20,103 bases of DNA from an uncultured Bacteroidota bacterium (lineage in GTDB: Bacteria; Bacteroidota; Bacteroidia; NS11-12g; UBA955). Below the pieces are notes generated by a model that saw nothing but the letters and a program-made list of their open reading frames with translations, had not been told where the DNA came from and searched no databases. Below, one piece after another: positions 1-8,406 of the stretch. The first letter of the stretch is position 1. Every line of letters begins with the position of its first letter. The translations under genes and the position numbers were made by a program. The DNA is taken from NCBI GenBank assembly GCA_903879775.1, contig CAIRMY010000200.1, positions 1 to 20,103 of the forward strand, given 5' to 3'.

Positions 1-930
1 CATTGCACTTGGTTGCTTTAGACTTGTATCGCCAAGAGGCTTGTTTAACAAAATACGGTCGAGTTGTGCAAACTGACTTGTAACACAACCTTCAATGGTA
101 TGGTGGCCGCTATTGTGAGGACGAGGGGCAATTTCATTTACCAAAATTTGCCCTTCAGGAGTTAAAAACAACTCAACAGCAAATAAACCTGGCGTTCGAA
201 ATGCGGTAATCACTTTTTCAGCAATTTCTCTAGATTTCGATTCAATGGACTCATTCACATTTGCTGGTGAAAACAAAAATTCAACCAAATTGCTTTTCTC
301 ATTAAAATACATCTCAATTGAAGGGAAAGAGGTAAAATTTCCATTTTGATCAACAGCAACAATAACCGCCAATTCTAATACATCTTCTACAAATTCTTCA
401 ACTAAAATTGGACCCTCAAACGGAACAAGTCCCTGCTGTAAATCATGCTTCAAACAAATGCTCACGCCTTTACCGTCGTAGCCACCTGTTCTTGTTTTAA
501 TCACAATTTTTTCTTGGGGATATTTGCTAAAATCCAAATTCTTAATTTCAGAAGCGTCAATTAAATCAAAGGCAGCCGTAGGAATTTGATTCTCGGTAAA
601 AAACGTTTTTTGAGCTCCTTTATCTTGTATCATTTTCAAAATCAATGGCTTTGGAATGATGGTTTTGCCTTCTTTTTCGAGTTCAATGAGCGTATCAACA
701 TCAATATGTTCAATTTCCCAAGTTATTACATCAGAAACGGAAGCTAAATTGCGAATTGACTGGGAGTCATTCAATGAACCTTTGATAAAATTCTGACAGT
801 ATGGTTTTGAAGGACAATCTTCAGAAGCTTCTAACACAGTGTAGGTTGCAGCATTTAGATCGGCCTCTTGAAGCAACATCATTCCCAATTGACCACCACC
901 AATAATTCCAACTCTTAACTTTTGATTCAT
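1..930 (-). CDS. purK: N5-carboxyaminoimidazole ribonucleotide synthase (PurK), C-terminus cut by window edge
   Basis: Cytoplasmic ATP-grasp enzyme of purine synthesis; it makes N5-CAIR from AIR, ATP and bicarbonate. The visible 310 codons begin ATG (MNQKLRVGIIGGGQLGMML), with the N-terminal PurK nucleotide-fold motif GGGQLG. They continue through the ATP-grasp segment TRTGGYDGKGV, then EGPILVEEFVED, and near the left edge the PurK signature NEIAPRPHNSGHHTIEGC. The frame is open to base 1. From the usual family length of roughly 380 residues, about 70 C-terminal residues lie outside. The usual partner mutase purE is not in the window. The gene diverges from the CNNM-type gene across a 93-base gap. 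A TAACTTTG box ends 5 bases before the ATG, so the mRNA is probably leaderless. The family call is secure. Confidence 0.96.
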   Translation of the reverse strand, partial: MNQKLRVGIIGGGQLGMMLLQEADLNAATYTVLEASEDCPSKPYCQNFIKGSLNDSQSIRNLASVSDVITWEIEHIDVDTLIELEKEGKTIIPKPLILKMIQDKGAQKTFFTENQIPTAAFDLIDASEIKNLDFSKYPQEKIVIKTRTGGYDGKGVSICLKHDLQQGLVPFEGPILVEEFVEDVLELAVIVAVDQNGNFTSFPSIEMYFNEKSNLVEFLFSPANVNESIESKSREIAEKVITAFRTPGLFAVELFLTPEGQILVNEIAPRPHNSGHHTIEGCVTSQFAQLDRILLNKPLGDTSLKQPSAM

Positions 931-935
931 TGATG

Positions 936-943
936 CAAAGTTA
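936..943 (-). promoter_or_regulatory. -7 promoter box of purK (TAACTTTG)
   Basis: Exact match to the Bacteroidota -7 consensus TAnnTTTG, read on the minus strand. Five bases separate its last G from the purK ATG. Transcription from such boxes normally starts a few bases past the G, so little or no 5' leader is expected. No well-spaced TTG -33 box is visible. Confidence 0.65.
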
Positions 944-1008
944 ACCTACGAATCCAATATTTTTTTTGCATAAATCGCAAAACGCTTTAAAATATTCTAT
1001 CAAAAGAG

Positions 1009-1016
1009 TATCTTCG
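1009..1016 (+). promoter_or_regulatory. -7-like promoter box of the CNNM gene (TATCTTCG)
   Basis: TATCTTCG differs from TAnnTTTG at one position and ends 7 bases before the ATG at 1024. It lies in the divergent gap shared with purK. The same TTCG variant occurs in front of the iron-sulfur oxidoreductase gene. A correctly spaced -33 box is not evident. Confidence 0.45.
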
Positions 1017-1023
1017 AATAAAT

Positions 1024-2325
1024 ATGCCTGACCCCCTCTCGGTACAATTATTAAATACAATCATTGAAACCCCTACCGTTTCTAGTTGGATTACCATCTT
1101 TTTATGCTTGTTAACCATTGCCTTTTTCTCTGGAATGGAAATTGCATTTATTTCTGCAAACAAACTCCGAATTGAATTACGAAGCAAACAGGGTGTTTTT
1201 GGAGCAAAACAACTTGCACGCTATGTAAAACAACCAAGCGAATTCATCAGCACAGTGCTTGTTGCAACAAATTTAAGTTTGGTTATTTACGGTATGGAGA
1301 TGGGTCATATTCTCGAATATTACCTCGATTCGGCCATCCATAACGAAATTCTTAAAATTCTTACAGTTACATTGATTAGTACTTTTTTAGTGCTTATAAC
1401 CGCTGAATTCATTCCTAAAACACTCTTTAAGATACAAGCGAATAAACTTATTTTCGCATTTTCGATGCCCTTTAGATTGATGCATTTAGCACTTTGGCCG
1501 CTCATTGCTTTTACAAAATCTGCTTCTTCATTTCTGCTTCGCATTTTTACAAAAACTCAAATTACTGAACAAACACCCGTTTTTTCGAAGGTTGACCTCG
1601 ATAATTATATTTCATCGATAGAAAATTCAACAAACGTTGAATCGCAAGAAATCGATACCGAAGCATTTCGCAATGCTCTCGATTTTAGTGAAGTCATTGT
1701 GCGCGATTTCATGGTGCCTAGAACCGAAATTGTGAGCATTGACATTGATTCAAGTATCGAAGATTTAAAGGTGAAATTCATAGAAACTTCACACTCCAGA
1801 ATATTGGTTTTTAAAGATAACATTGACCATATTATTGGCTTTGTTCATCACTCCGATTTGTTCCACAATCCAGCCCAAATTAAAGACGTTCTCAGACCTA
1901 CACTCATTGCAAATGAAAGCTTAGAAGCCCATGACATGCTCAGGAATTTCATTCAACAAAGGAAAAGTTTGGCCATTGTTGTTGATGAATTTGGAGGGAC
2001 AGCAGGCATTGCAACAATTGAAGATGTAGTTGAAGAAATTTTCGGTGAAATTGAAGATGAATTTGATACTTTCGATTCTAATGAACAAGTGCTCGGTGAA
2101 AATCATTACCGTTTTGCTTCACGTTTAGAAATTGATTACCTCAACGAAAAATATCATTTCAATCTGCCTGAAGGCGAATATAATACCCTTGGTGGTTTTA
2201 TCATTTACTGCTCTGAGAAAATTCCACATACAGGAGAAACCATTCGTTTCGATCATTTCGAATTCCACATTACGAAAATGATTGGAGCTAAAATTGATGA
2301 AGTTGAAATGAAACTTAACGATTAA
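1024..2325 (+). CDS. CNNM-CBS-CorC/HlyC domain membrane protein (hemolysin family, putative Mg/Co transport)
   Basis: Inner-membrane protein of the CNNM/CorC ('hemolysin family') group, which is linked to Mg2+/Co2+ handling. Residues about 20-180 form the CNNM (DUF21) membrane domain, with hydrophobic segments near 21-45, 73-98, 111-135 and 143-165 and the typical FFSGMEIAFISANK start. A CBS pair follows at about 222-340, containing VRDFMVPRTEIVSID and the family hallmark VVDEFGGTAGIATIEDVVEE. A CorC/HlyC C-terminal domain occupies about 355-430. At 433 residues it is a normal length. Gliding protein GldE belongs to the same superfamily, but the N-terminal sequence does not look like GldE as I know it, so I give no symbol. 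The gene stops one base before the stop codon of the convergent DUF4249 gene. Confidence 0.9.
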   Translation: MPDPLSVQLLNTIIETPTVSSWITIFLCLLTIAFFSGMEIAFISANKLRIELRSKQGVFGAKQLARYVKQPSEFISTVLVATNLSLVIYGMEMGHILEYYLDSAIHNEILKILTVTLISTFLVLITAEFIPKTLFKIQANKLIFAFSMPFRLMHLALWPLIAFTKSASSFLLRIFTKTQITEQTPVFSKVDLDNYISSIENSTNVESQEIDTEAFRNALDFSEVIVRDFMVPRTEIVSIDIDSSIEDLKVKFIETSHSRILVFKDNIDHIIGFVHHSDLFHNPAQIKDVLRPTLIANESLEAHDMLRNFIQQRKSLAIVVDEFGGTAGIATIEDVVEEIFGEIEDEFDTFDSNEQVLGENHYRFASRLEIDYLNEKYHFNLPEGEYNTLGGFIIYCSEKIPHTGETIRFDHFEFHITKMIGAKIDEVEMKLND

Positions 2326-2326
2326 T

Positions 2327-3220
2327 TTAAAACTTAATTCGGTATTTGTCCGTTGAATACGCTCCAAAAACACCGTACGCAACTCCCAAATTTCCACTCA
2401 CCCTTGATGGCAATTGTGTAATCGAATTTTGTTGCCATAAATGGGCATTCCTAGTATTTAAATAGGTATATATTGATTCCGAAATGTTCTCTAAATAGAC
2501 ATCGATTGACTCTGTAACCGAGGTTGCAGAATTATTCTTGACCAGCGTTTCAAAGATTTCAAATTTTGCTGAAACCCCATTAAATGTTTCGTCACTAAAG
2601 ATGAGTTCTTTGGTGGTATAGGTGTTGTATGGATTTCTTAAAAATGGGACTTCATTTCCACCTAAAGAAATTCTTTCAGAAAAAAGAGTGCTATCAATTC
2701 TATTTCCACCCTTGTCTAAAACATATTTTTTTAAGTTTCTAATCCCATAAATCCTATAGAAATTCCGATTGTACGCACTGTCTTTAAAATAAATTCTAAA
2801 TACCCTTGTTTTACCCACCGTTCCAATTAAAGCACTAAATGTATCTACCTGTCTGATTTTTACTTTTGAAGGAACTTTTATTCCAATCACGTTCTTATAC
2901 AAGGCATGATCAACCGACAAGTATAGACTGTCATTATTCCGATATTGAAAATTAGAAACATAATTTCCCCCAGAAATATAATTCAAGATGGCAGTATCGC
3001 GGTTATTTCTATTGAAACTAACATTTGCATTATTGATCCAAATATAAGGCTCATTAATGTTAGAAACCTTTGCAATATTCACGTTCATCGCGCTATCTGG
3101 ATTGACAAATGCATGGATCACAATTGCTTGAGGGACATCATCATTCGACATCAAGGGAACTTCATCAATGCAAGAAATGAGAACCAACGATGCCAATATG
3201 AATTTGAAAAAGACTTTCAT
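2327..3220 (-). CDS. DUF4249 family outer-membrane-associated lipoprotein
   Basis: A 297-residue lipoprotein of unknown function. The start MKVFFKFILASLVLISC is a lipoprotein signal peptide with Cys17 as the predicted lipidated residue. The body is beta-rich with aromatic and Asn-rich segments, and resembles DUF4249. In Bacteroidota these proteins are usually encoded directly after an STN/CarboxypepD-like TonB-dependent receptor, as here. The start codon overlaps the receptor stop by one base (TAATG), so translation is probably coupled. I infer that it is a surface or periplasmic partner of the receptor; no substrate can be read from the sequence. The family call rests on sequence impression plus context. 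Confidence 0.82.
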   Translation of the reverse strand: MKVFFKFILASLVLISCIDEVPLMSNDDVPQAIVIHAFVNPDSAMNVNIAKVSNINEPYIWINNANVSFNRNNRDTAILNYISGGNYVSNFQYRNNDSLYLSVDHALYKNVIGIKVPSKVKIRQVDTFSALIGTVGKTRVFRIYFKDSAYNRNFYRIYGIRNLKKYVLDKGGNRIDSTLFSERISLGGNEVPFLRNPYNTYTTKELIFSDETFNGVSAKFEIFETLVKNNSATSVTESIDVYLENISESIYTYLNTRNAHLWQQNSITQLPSRVSGNLGVAYGVFGAYSTDKYRIKF

Positions 3221-5850
3221 TAGAATGACAATTGATAACTGATGAATGGAATGATGGGTAGCAAGCTCACTTGATATAATTTTCGATCTCCGTTTTTATC
3301 CAATGCCAGATTGATGAAAAATGGATTGTGTTGATTGTAAACATTGTACACCCCAAAAGAAAGTTGTTTTTGAATTTTACCAGGTTTCCCTTTTACATTT
3401 ACTGAAATATCTAATCGGTGGTTATTGTCGGTTCGCCTATTGTTTCGAGAACCATAAATATAAACGTCTCTAAACGGATCATTCGAAGTTTGAGAAGGGA
3501 TAACCCCAACCGGTAAAGTATATGCAAAGCCAGAATTAAATACCCATGTTGCACTAAAAAATACCCTTTGCGAAACTCTGTAATTCAAAAGAATATTCAA
3601 ATTATGACGTCTATCGTAACGCGCCGCAAACTCTTCACCGTTATTTAAGTCATCAAATTGACGGGTTGCCTTCATGATTGTATATGAAATCCACCCATTT
3701 AACTTTCCAACTTTCTTCTCTAACAACAATTCAAAACCTTGTGATTCACCCATTCCTACGCAAACCGATTTCTCCCAATTTTGACCTGATGTTACATAAA
3801 CCGCATTGTCATTGTATTCCAAAATATTGTCAAATCTTTTGTAAAACAACTCCATACTCAGCACCCATCTCGAATATTCTTTTGTGATCCCTATAGCGCC
3901 TTGCGTGGCTTTTGAGGGACTAAATTTTGCATTAGAAGGCACCCACAAATCTGAAGGAAGGCCTAGGGTTAAATTATTCAGCTGATGGAAAAATTGTCGG
4001 GTTTGGGAACCAGAAACCTTAAACCAAAAATCATTCGAAAAAGGAACTCTAATGCTAAATCTAGGTTCAGGTAAAACATAATACTGCCCTAACTCTAAAC
4101 CATAATAAACCCCTCGAATTCCAAAATCGAAATACCCCAATTTAGGGTGGTGGTATTCAGAAGAAAAATAACCAAATACCTCTGGAGTATAAACCTCGTT
4201 ATCTTGAAACTGAAAAGATGTTTGTACGCTATCGGTTTCTGAAGTTAAAATCCTTTTGTTTGGAACAAATTGATGCAAATTAAAGCCTGAACCCAATTTG
4301 ATGTTTAATCGTTGAGTCACTTGCTTTTGAAAATGCGCTGAGAATTCAATGTCCCTCAAGCCATTTGATAAAACATAATTCGATTTTTCACTACTCACAA
4401 TATCATTCAAATTTGAAATTTGATTAGAATAGATGTGAGTGTGCGCGTATGAATAATTTGTAACGTAAGACTTTAATGAAAATGAGGAAGTTGGTGAAAG
4501 CATATAATCCCATCTTAAATTGGCAACTTTATTTCCCCAAGAAGATGCATCCTCTGATCTTAAAGTCTGAGTTCTTGTTTGAGAAAGTGTTGAAAGCTTC
4601 CTATCTACAAGTCCCGCATAATCCAAACCACCAAAAATACTCGCCGACAAGCGGCTTTTAGGTGAAAATCGATGTGTGATTTTAAAATTTAAGTCATAGA
4701 AATAATATCGATTTAAAAAATTATCTGATTTATATTCAATCAATTGAAAAAGCGGTTGAACCAAGTAATCAAAAATACTTCTTCTAAAGGCAATTGAAAA
4801 TGTCGTTTTTTTGCTGAAAAGCGGACCATTCAGAGCAATTCTACTGGTTAGTATTCCCAAATTAATAGAGCCCGATAATTTATCGGGATTACCCTCTTTG
4901 GTACTCACATCAATCACGCTGCTCAAGCGACCACCTTTATCGGCCGGGAAAACCCCTCTATAAAATTTAGCATTTTTAACAATGTCGCTATTAAAAACAC
5001 CAAAAACCCCATAAAGATGGTAAGGGTTATAGATAGGCACATCATCTAAAAGCACCAAATTCTGATCTGATGCACCACCCCTCACATACATTCCAAAAAC
5101 ACCTTCACTTCCGGAAACAACGCCAGGATTTAAGCTCATCACCCTTAAAATATCTGGCTCGCCCATGAGTTGTGGAATTTTTTCAAGTTGAACACGATTG
5201 ATATTAAATTCATCAGATTTGCCCAAAACCACCTTTGGCGAATTGCCAGAAAGTTCAGTTGTAACCATGGTTACTTCCATTTGCTCCATTTCTGGAACCA
5301 AAGGAACATCTAAGAAATATGTACGACTAAAGTTTTCAATTGTATCGGTATATGGAAGAAAACCAGGGTAAGTAATTCCAAAAATGATGACACCCCCATC
5401 GGTTCTTACTTGGAAAATCCCTTGGTCGTTCGTGAATGTACTTTGTCCTGTACCTGGAACTGCGATATAAGCATTTACAAGTCTTTCCTTGGTTTCGGAA
5501 TGATAAACCCTGCCAGATAAAATGACTTCTTCTTTGGGGGCAATCCATTTTCTTAAAACGAGAGATTGATCGCCAACAACCGAAAAATCAAGTCCATAAT
5601 TTTGTAAGAAATCACTCAATGCATCTTTGGCAATTTCATTTTCTACCTTCACAACAAACCATTTTTTTGTTGGTTTGAGGGATGCATCATACTGAAAAAA
5701 GCAATTGGTTTTTTCTTCAAACAATTGAAGGATTTTTTCAAAGCTATTGCCTTGATAACTTAAAGAAATTTTAGAATTTAACTGATTGCTTTGAGCGCTC
5801 AATGTCGAAACCGACAAAAGGAGCAAGATCAAAACAACCTTCAAATTCAT
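3220..5850 (-). CDS. TonB-dependent receptor with STN and carboxypeptidase-regulatory-like domains
   Basis: Outer-membrane active-transport receptor of 876 residues. A signal peptide (about residues 1-20, ending SAQ) is followed by an STN (secretin/TonB N-terminal) domain at about 28-99. A CarboxypepD-regulatory-like beta-sandwich (LSGRVYHSETKERLVNAYI) spans about 109-185. The plug spans about 215-320 and includes MYVRGGASDQNLVLLDDVP and GRLSSVIDV. A beta-barrel runs to the C-terminal SYQLSF with its terminal Phe. The next gene is DUF4249 rather than a SusD-type protein, so it is not a standard SusC/D glycan system. STN domains can signal to FecR/sigma pairs, but none is encoded here. It starts 11 bases after the DUF4197 stop with no separate promoter visible, so it is probably cotranscribed. 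The substrate is unknown. Confidence 0.93.
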   Translation of the reverse strand: MNLKVVLILLLLSVSTLSAQSNQLNSKISLSYQGNSFEKILQLFEEKTNCFFQYDASLKPTKKWFVVKVENEIAKDALSDFLQNYGLDFSVVGDQSLVLRKWIAPKEEVILSGRVYHSETKERLVNAYIAVPGTGQSTFTNDQGIFQVRTDGGVIIFGITYPGFLPYTDTIENFSRTYFLDVPLVPEMEQMEVTMVTTELSGNSPKVVLGKSDEFNINRVQLEKIPQLMGEPDILRVMSLNPGVVSGSEGVFGMYVRGGASDQNLVLLDDVPIYNPYHLYGVFGVFNSDIVKNAKFYRGVFPADKGGRLSSVIDVSTKEGNPDKLSGSINLGILTSRIALNGPLFSKKTTFSIAFRRSIFDYLVQPLFQLIEYKSDNFLNRYYFYDLNFKITHRFSPKSRLSASIFGGLDYAGLVDRKLSTLSQTRTQTLRSEDASSWGNKVANLRWDYMLSPTSSFSLKSYVTNYSYAHTHIYSNQISNLNDIVSSEKSNYVLSNGLRDIEFSAHFQKQVTQRLNIKLGSGFNLHQFVPNKRILTSETDSVQTSFQFQDNEVYTPEVFGYFSSEYHHPKLGYFDFGIRGVYYGLELGQYYVLPEPRFSIRVPFSNDFWFKVSGSQTRQFFHQLNNLTLGLPSDLWVPSNAKFSPSKATQGAIGITKEYSRWVLSMELFYKRFDNILEYNDNAVYVTSGQNWEKSVCVGMGESQGFELLLEKKVGKLNGWISYTIMKATRQFDDLNNGEEFAARYDRRHNLNILLNYRVSQRVFFSATWVFNSGFAYTLPVGVIPSQTSNDPFRDVYIYGSRNNRRTDNNHRLDISVNVKGKPGKIQKQLSFGVYNVYNQHNPFFINLALDKNGDRKLYQVSLLPIIPFISYQLSF

Positions 5851-5861
5851 GAGAAAACCTA

Positions 5862-6644
5862 TTAATGTTTATCGGCGTAGTCGAAAGCTTTTTTCAACAA
5901 ATCGGTTGTTCTCGAAACAGGATCTTTCCTAATTTTATTCTCTTCTTTTTCTATTTCCGTAAACAAGGCAGCCGTTGCTTTGTCAGTCACATATTTATTT
6001 AAATCTGGCTGAATGTCTGCTTTAAGACCTAACAACGTTTTATTTTGATTGATTTTATTGACAACTGGTGTCCATGTTTTAGACAATGCAACTTCATCTA
6101 AAGCTTTCTTCACTTCTGGCATAAACAATTGTTGCAATTGCGCTTCAGAAGAGCTTTTTAAATAAGCAGTTGCAGCGCCAGAACCACCAGTTAATATTTT
6201 CATTGCATCGGCAAACGACATATTTGTAATGGCATTTTTAAATACAGGAACAGCCAACTTCATGCTTTTTTCAGCGCCTGAATTCATTGCGTCTATCGTT
6301 TTATCGAGCTCTTTACCAATGGCTGCATTGAGCAAATAATTGTCTCTTATTTTTTGTTCAATTGATTGTACTTCGGCAGGTAAAAGAATTTTTATTGAAG
6401 GATTGCTTGCAAATGCACCAACCTTACCCAAGGCTCCAGTACCATTTAATACACCATTCACCAATGCATCTTTTAAACCACCAGCTGCTTCAGTTTGAGT
6501 GAGTGCAGGAATTGTACTTGTTGTGCCAGTAGTAGCACCTGTCAACACATCATTTGCAGCTTGGGTTGCCACACTCTTTACAACATCACAAGCGCCTAAA
6601 AAAGACACAACAGCCAAAGCAATCAATAAATTTTTCTTTTTCAT
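5862..6644 (-). CDS. DUF4197 family lipoprotein
   Basis: Conserved protein of unknown function (DUF4197), 260 residues from the chosen ATG. Visible family hallmarks are GGLKDALVNGV near the N-terminus, IKILLPAEVQSIEQKIR, MSFADAMKILTGGSGAAT, FMPEVKKALDEV, DLNKYVTDKATAALFTEI and a C-terminal RKDPVSRTTDLLKKAF. The N-terminus MKKKNLLIALAVVSFLGAC is a lipoprotein signal with Cys19 as the lipidation site. I place the start at 6644 because a longer in-frame extension would begin at a TTG inside the predicted promoter box (6666-6673), and because an AAGGAA ribosome-binding sequence sits just before this ATG. It is the first gene of the unit with the TonB-dependent receptor and DUF4249 gene, which suggests an envelope or uptake role, but this is inference. 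Confidence 0.9.
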   Translation of the reverse strand: MKKKNLLIALAVVSFLGACDVVKSVATQAANDVLTGATTGTTSTIPALTQTEAAGGLKDALVNGVLNGTGALGKVGAFASNPSIKILLPAEVQSIEQKIRDNYLLNAAIGKELDKTIDAMNSGAEKSMKLAVPVFKNAITNMSFADAMKILTGGSGAATAYLKSSSEAQLQQLFMPEVKKALDEVALSKTWTPVVNKINQNKTLLGLKADIQPDLNKYVTDKATAALFTEIEKEENKIRKDPVSRTTDLLKKAFDYADKH

Positions 6645-6665
6645 AAGTTTCCTTAAGTATCCTTT

Positions 6666-6673
6666 CAAATATA
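6666..6673 (-). promoter_or_regulatory. -7 promoter box of the DUF4197/receptor operon (TATATTTG)
   Basis: Exact TAnnTTTG match on the minus strand, 21 bases before the ATG at 6644. It leaves room for a leader of about 15 bases that contains an AAGGAA Shine-Dalgarno-like stretch. This is one of only two clear promoters here with a normal leader. Confidence 0.6.
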
Positions 6674-6726
6674 ACGATGTTCAATTAAATATTAAACAAA
6701 ACCGACAAACCCTTTTGAATATTAGA

Positions 6727-6734
6727 TAACTTTG
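6727..6734 (+). promoter_or_regulatory. -7 promoter box of the AlkD-like gene (TAACTTTG)
   Basis: Exact TAnnTTTG match on the plus strand, ending 6 bases before the ATG at 6741. It lies in the 96-base divergent gap shared with the DUF4197 operon. The position predicts an essentially leaderless transcript. Confidence 0.62.
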
Positions 6735-6740
6735 TAATTG

Positions 6741-7418
6741 ATGGAACAAGTTTTCGAAACTCTTAAATATTTATTGGTTGAATTTTCTACCCCAGAAAAA
6801 CAATTGCCAATGCAAAAATATATGAAGAATTTATTCCCTTACATTGGGGTAACCTCTCCAAATAGAAATGAAGCAATGAAGATTTTCAACAAAGCATATT
6901 CACCTGAAAATCACAATGAATTGATTCAGTGGGTTGAATTACTTTGGAATTCAAACGAACGTGAATATCAATATGTTGCCATGGAAACATTCCATAAAAA
7001 CAAGAAACTTTGGATTGAAGATGATTTACAAACCATTGAATTTATCATGACCCACAAAAGTTGGTGGGATAGCATAGACTTTATTGCCGCAAACATTGTT
7101 GGTGATTTCTTTAAAAAGTTCCCCCATCTGTTTGAACCAACCTTAAAAAAATGGATTGACAGCAACAACATGTGGGTGAACAGAACGGCCATCATTTGCC
7201 AACTCAAATACAAAGATTCAACAAATTTAGTATGGTTGGAAAAAGCAATCCTTCCTTACATCAATTCAAAAGAATTTTTTCACTTAAAAGCCATTGGTTG
7301 GGCACTCAGGCAATATGCAAGAACCGATGTAGATTGGGTGATAGATTTCGTAAACAAGCATCCCTTAAAGCCATTGTCGCGGAGAGAAGCTTTAAAACAC
7401 TACAAGCACTTAATTTAA
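6741..7418 (+). CDS. AlkD-type DNA alkylation repair protein (HEAT-like repeat DNA glycosylase)
   Basis: Removes alkylated purines, such as N3- and N7-alkyl adducts, from DNA using an all-helical HEAT-like scaffold. The 225-residue protein carries the AlkD active-site residues at the numbers known for Bacillus cereus AlkD. These are Trp109 and Asp113 in KSWWDSIDFIA, Arg148 in MWVNRTAI, and Trp187 in KAIGWALRQYA. The C-terminal signature LSRREALKH is also present. I use the ATG at 6741; a TTG one codon upstream is less likely given the promoter position. The 3' end overlaps the stop of the convergent SDR gene by 9 bases. The gene is monocistronic. Family assignment is strong. Confidence 0.93.
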   Translation: MEQVFETLKYLLVEFSTPEKQLPMQKYMKNLFPYIGVTSPNRNEAMKIFNKAYSPENHNELIQWVELLWNSNEREYQYVAMETFHKNKKLWIEDDLQTIEFIMTHKSWWDSIDFIAANIVGDFFKKFPHLFEPTLKKWIDSNNMWVNRTAIICQLKYKDSTNLVWLEKAILPYINSKEFFHLKAIGWALRQYARTDVDWVIDFVNKHPLKPLSRREALKHYKHLI

Positions 7419-8315
7419 TTCACCTAGGCAAATTCTAATTCCTTCTTCGAGGGAATGGGGTTCATATCCCAAAATCTCTTGGGCCTTTTGAATATTTAAC
7501 CCGGTAATTGGTGGTCTTTTTGCAGGCTGATTCAAGGTATCGCTGCTCACTTTTTCAATATTTTCAGTTGAAAAACCATACATAGTTGCCACTTTTTCCA
7601 CCAATTCTATGATGCTCACATAATCTTTGCCAGCAATGTTAAAAATACCTTGGGCCTTTTGATCAGCAGCTAAAAAACAACCCATCGCCAAGTCTTCAGC
7701 CAATGTTGGAGTTCTAAATTGATCATAGACAACCTTTGCCGCTTTTTGATCTTTTAAGGTATTAAATGTCCATAAAATGATATTCGAACGACTCATATCG
7801 GCAACTTGTCCATAAACCAAAATGGTTCTTAAAATCGACCAACTTTTTGCATGTTCCACAACCATTTTTTCGGCCTCCAATTTACTCCAACCATAATAAG
7901 ACAAAGGTTTTGCCTCATCGGTTTCAGTATACATAGGTTTGGTTCCATCGAATATAAAATCTGTGCTCAAATGCACCAAATGGAATGTCAATTCTGAACT
8001 TAACTCAGCTAAATGTTTTACAGCATTCACATTCAATAAATCACATTCTTCTTTCTTAAATTCACAATCGTCAACTTGAGTCATCGCGGCGGTATGAATC
8101 ACCACCGATGGTTTGTATTTCTCAAGAACTTCTCTCACATTTTGCGGATCTGTAATATCCATTTCTTGATATACATATCCTTCTTTTGAGGGATGTCGGT
8201 TCATTCCTTTTCCAGTAGCAATCAATTGTATATGCTCTTTTTGCAAATACAAATCCGTTAATTTTTGACCTAAAAGGCCATTGCTACCAGTGACTAGAAT
8301 TGTTTCTTTTCCCAT
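7410..8315 (-). CDS. RmlD-like NAD(P)-dependent SDR oxidoreductase
   Basis: Extended short-chain dehydrogenase/reductase of the dTDP-4-dehydrorhamnose reductase (RmlD) type, 301 residues, cytoplasmic. Visible features are the Rossmann motif GSNGLLG at residues 10-16, the segment HTAAMTQVDDCE, the STDFIFDG strand with catalytic Ser/Thr near 117-118, and the YxxxK pair Tyr141/Lys145 in YYGWSKLEAE. The C-terminal part also fits RmlD (QFRTPTLAEDLA). No other dTDP-rhamnose genes (rmlA, B or C) are in the window, so the exact substrate is open. I start it at ATG 8315, directly before the Rossmann strand; upstream in-frame codons begin only with TTG and run toward the divergent gene's promoter. It overlaps the AlkD-like gene by 9 bases at the 3' end. 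Confidence 0.88.
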   Translation of the reverse strand: MGKETILVTGSNGLLGQKLTDLYLQKEHIQLIATGKGMNRHPSKEGYVYQEMDITDPQNVREVLEKYKPSVVIHTAAMTQVDDCEFKKEECDLLNVNAVKHLAELSSELTFHLVHLSTDFIFDGTKPMYTETDEAKPLSYYGWSKLEAEKMVVEHAKSWSILRTILVYGQVADMSRSNIILWTFNTLKDQKAAKVVYDQFRTPTLAEDLAMGCFLAADQKAQGIFNIAGKDYVSIIELVEKVATMYGFSTENIEKVSSDTLNQPAKRPPITGLNIQKAQEILGYEPHSLEEGIRICLGELN

Positions 8316-8329
8316 AATATTGAACCTGT

Positions 8330-8337
8330 CAAAGTTC
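8330..8337 (-). promoter_or_regulatory. Possible -7 box of the SDR gene (GAACTTTG)
   Basis: One mismatch from TAnnTTTG, 14 bases before the ATG at 8315. A TTG at 8358-8360 (minus strand) lies 20 bases upstream, within the usual -33/-7 spacing. It is a weak call. Confidence 0.35.
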
Positions 8338-8394
8338 TTATCGAAATTCTCAAACAGCAAATCGAGTTTTCCCCCAAAATTTCAAACCTTTGTG

Positions 8395-8402
8395 TACCTT
8401 TG
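8395..8402 (+). promoter_or_regulatory. -7 promoter box of the FAH-family gene (TACCTTTG)
   Basis: Exact TAnnTTTG match. Only four bases (CACC) separate it from the ATG at 8407, the tightest spacing in the window. The transcript should start at or next to the start codon. The box also rules out longer N-terminal reading-frame extensions as real protein. Confidence 0.65.
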
Positions 8403-8406
8403 CACC

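Noticed and set aside
1024..2325. Gliding motility gene gldE
   Set aside because: The superfamily is the same, but the N-terminal membrane domain does not look like GldE as I know it, and no other gld gene is nearby.
3220..5850. SusC-type glycan receptor with SusD partner
   Set aside because: The partner is DUF4249, not SusD; no glycoside hydrolases or sigma/FecR genes are adjacent, and the N-terminal STN layout fits the DUF4249-associated class.
6645..6668. TTG-initiated N-terminal extension of the DUF4197 protein
   Set aside because: The TTG lies inside the predicted -7 box and would put eight residues before a normal lipoprotein signal. The ATG at 6644 has a Shine-Dalgarno-like AAGGAA.
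8281..8406. Upstream extension of the FAH-family reading frame by 42 codons
   Set aside because: It covers the promoter box at 8395-8402 and overlaps the divergent SDR gene start, and its residues do not resemble the family. The ATG at 8407 fits both homology and promoter position.
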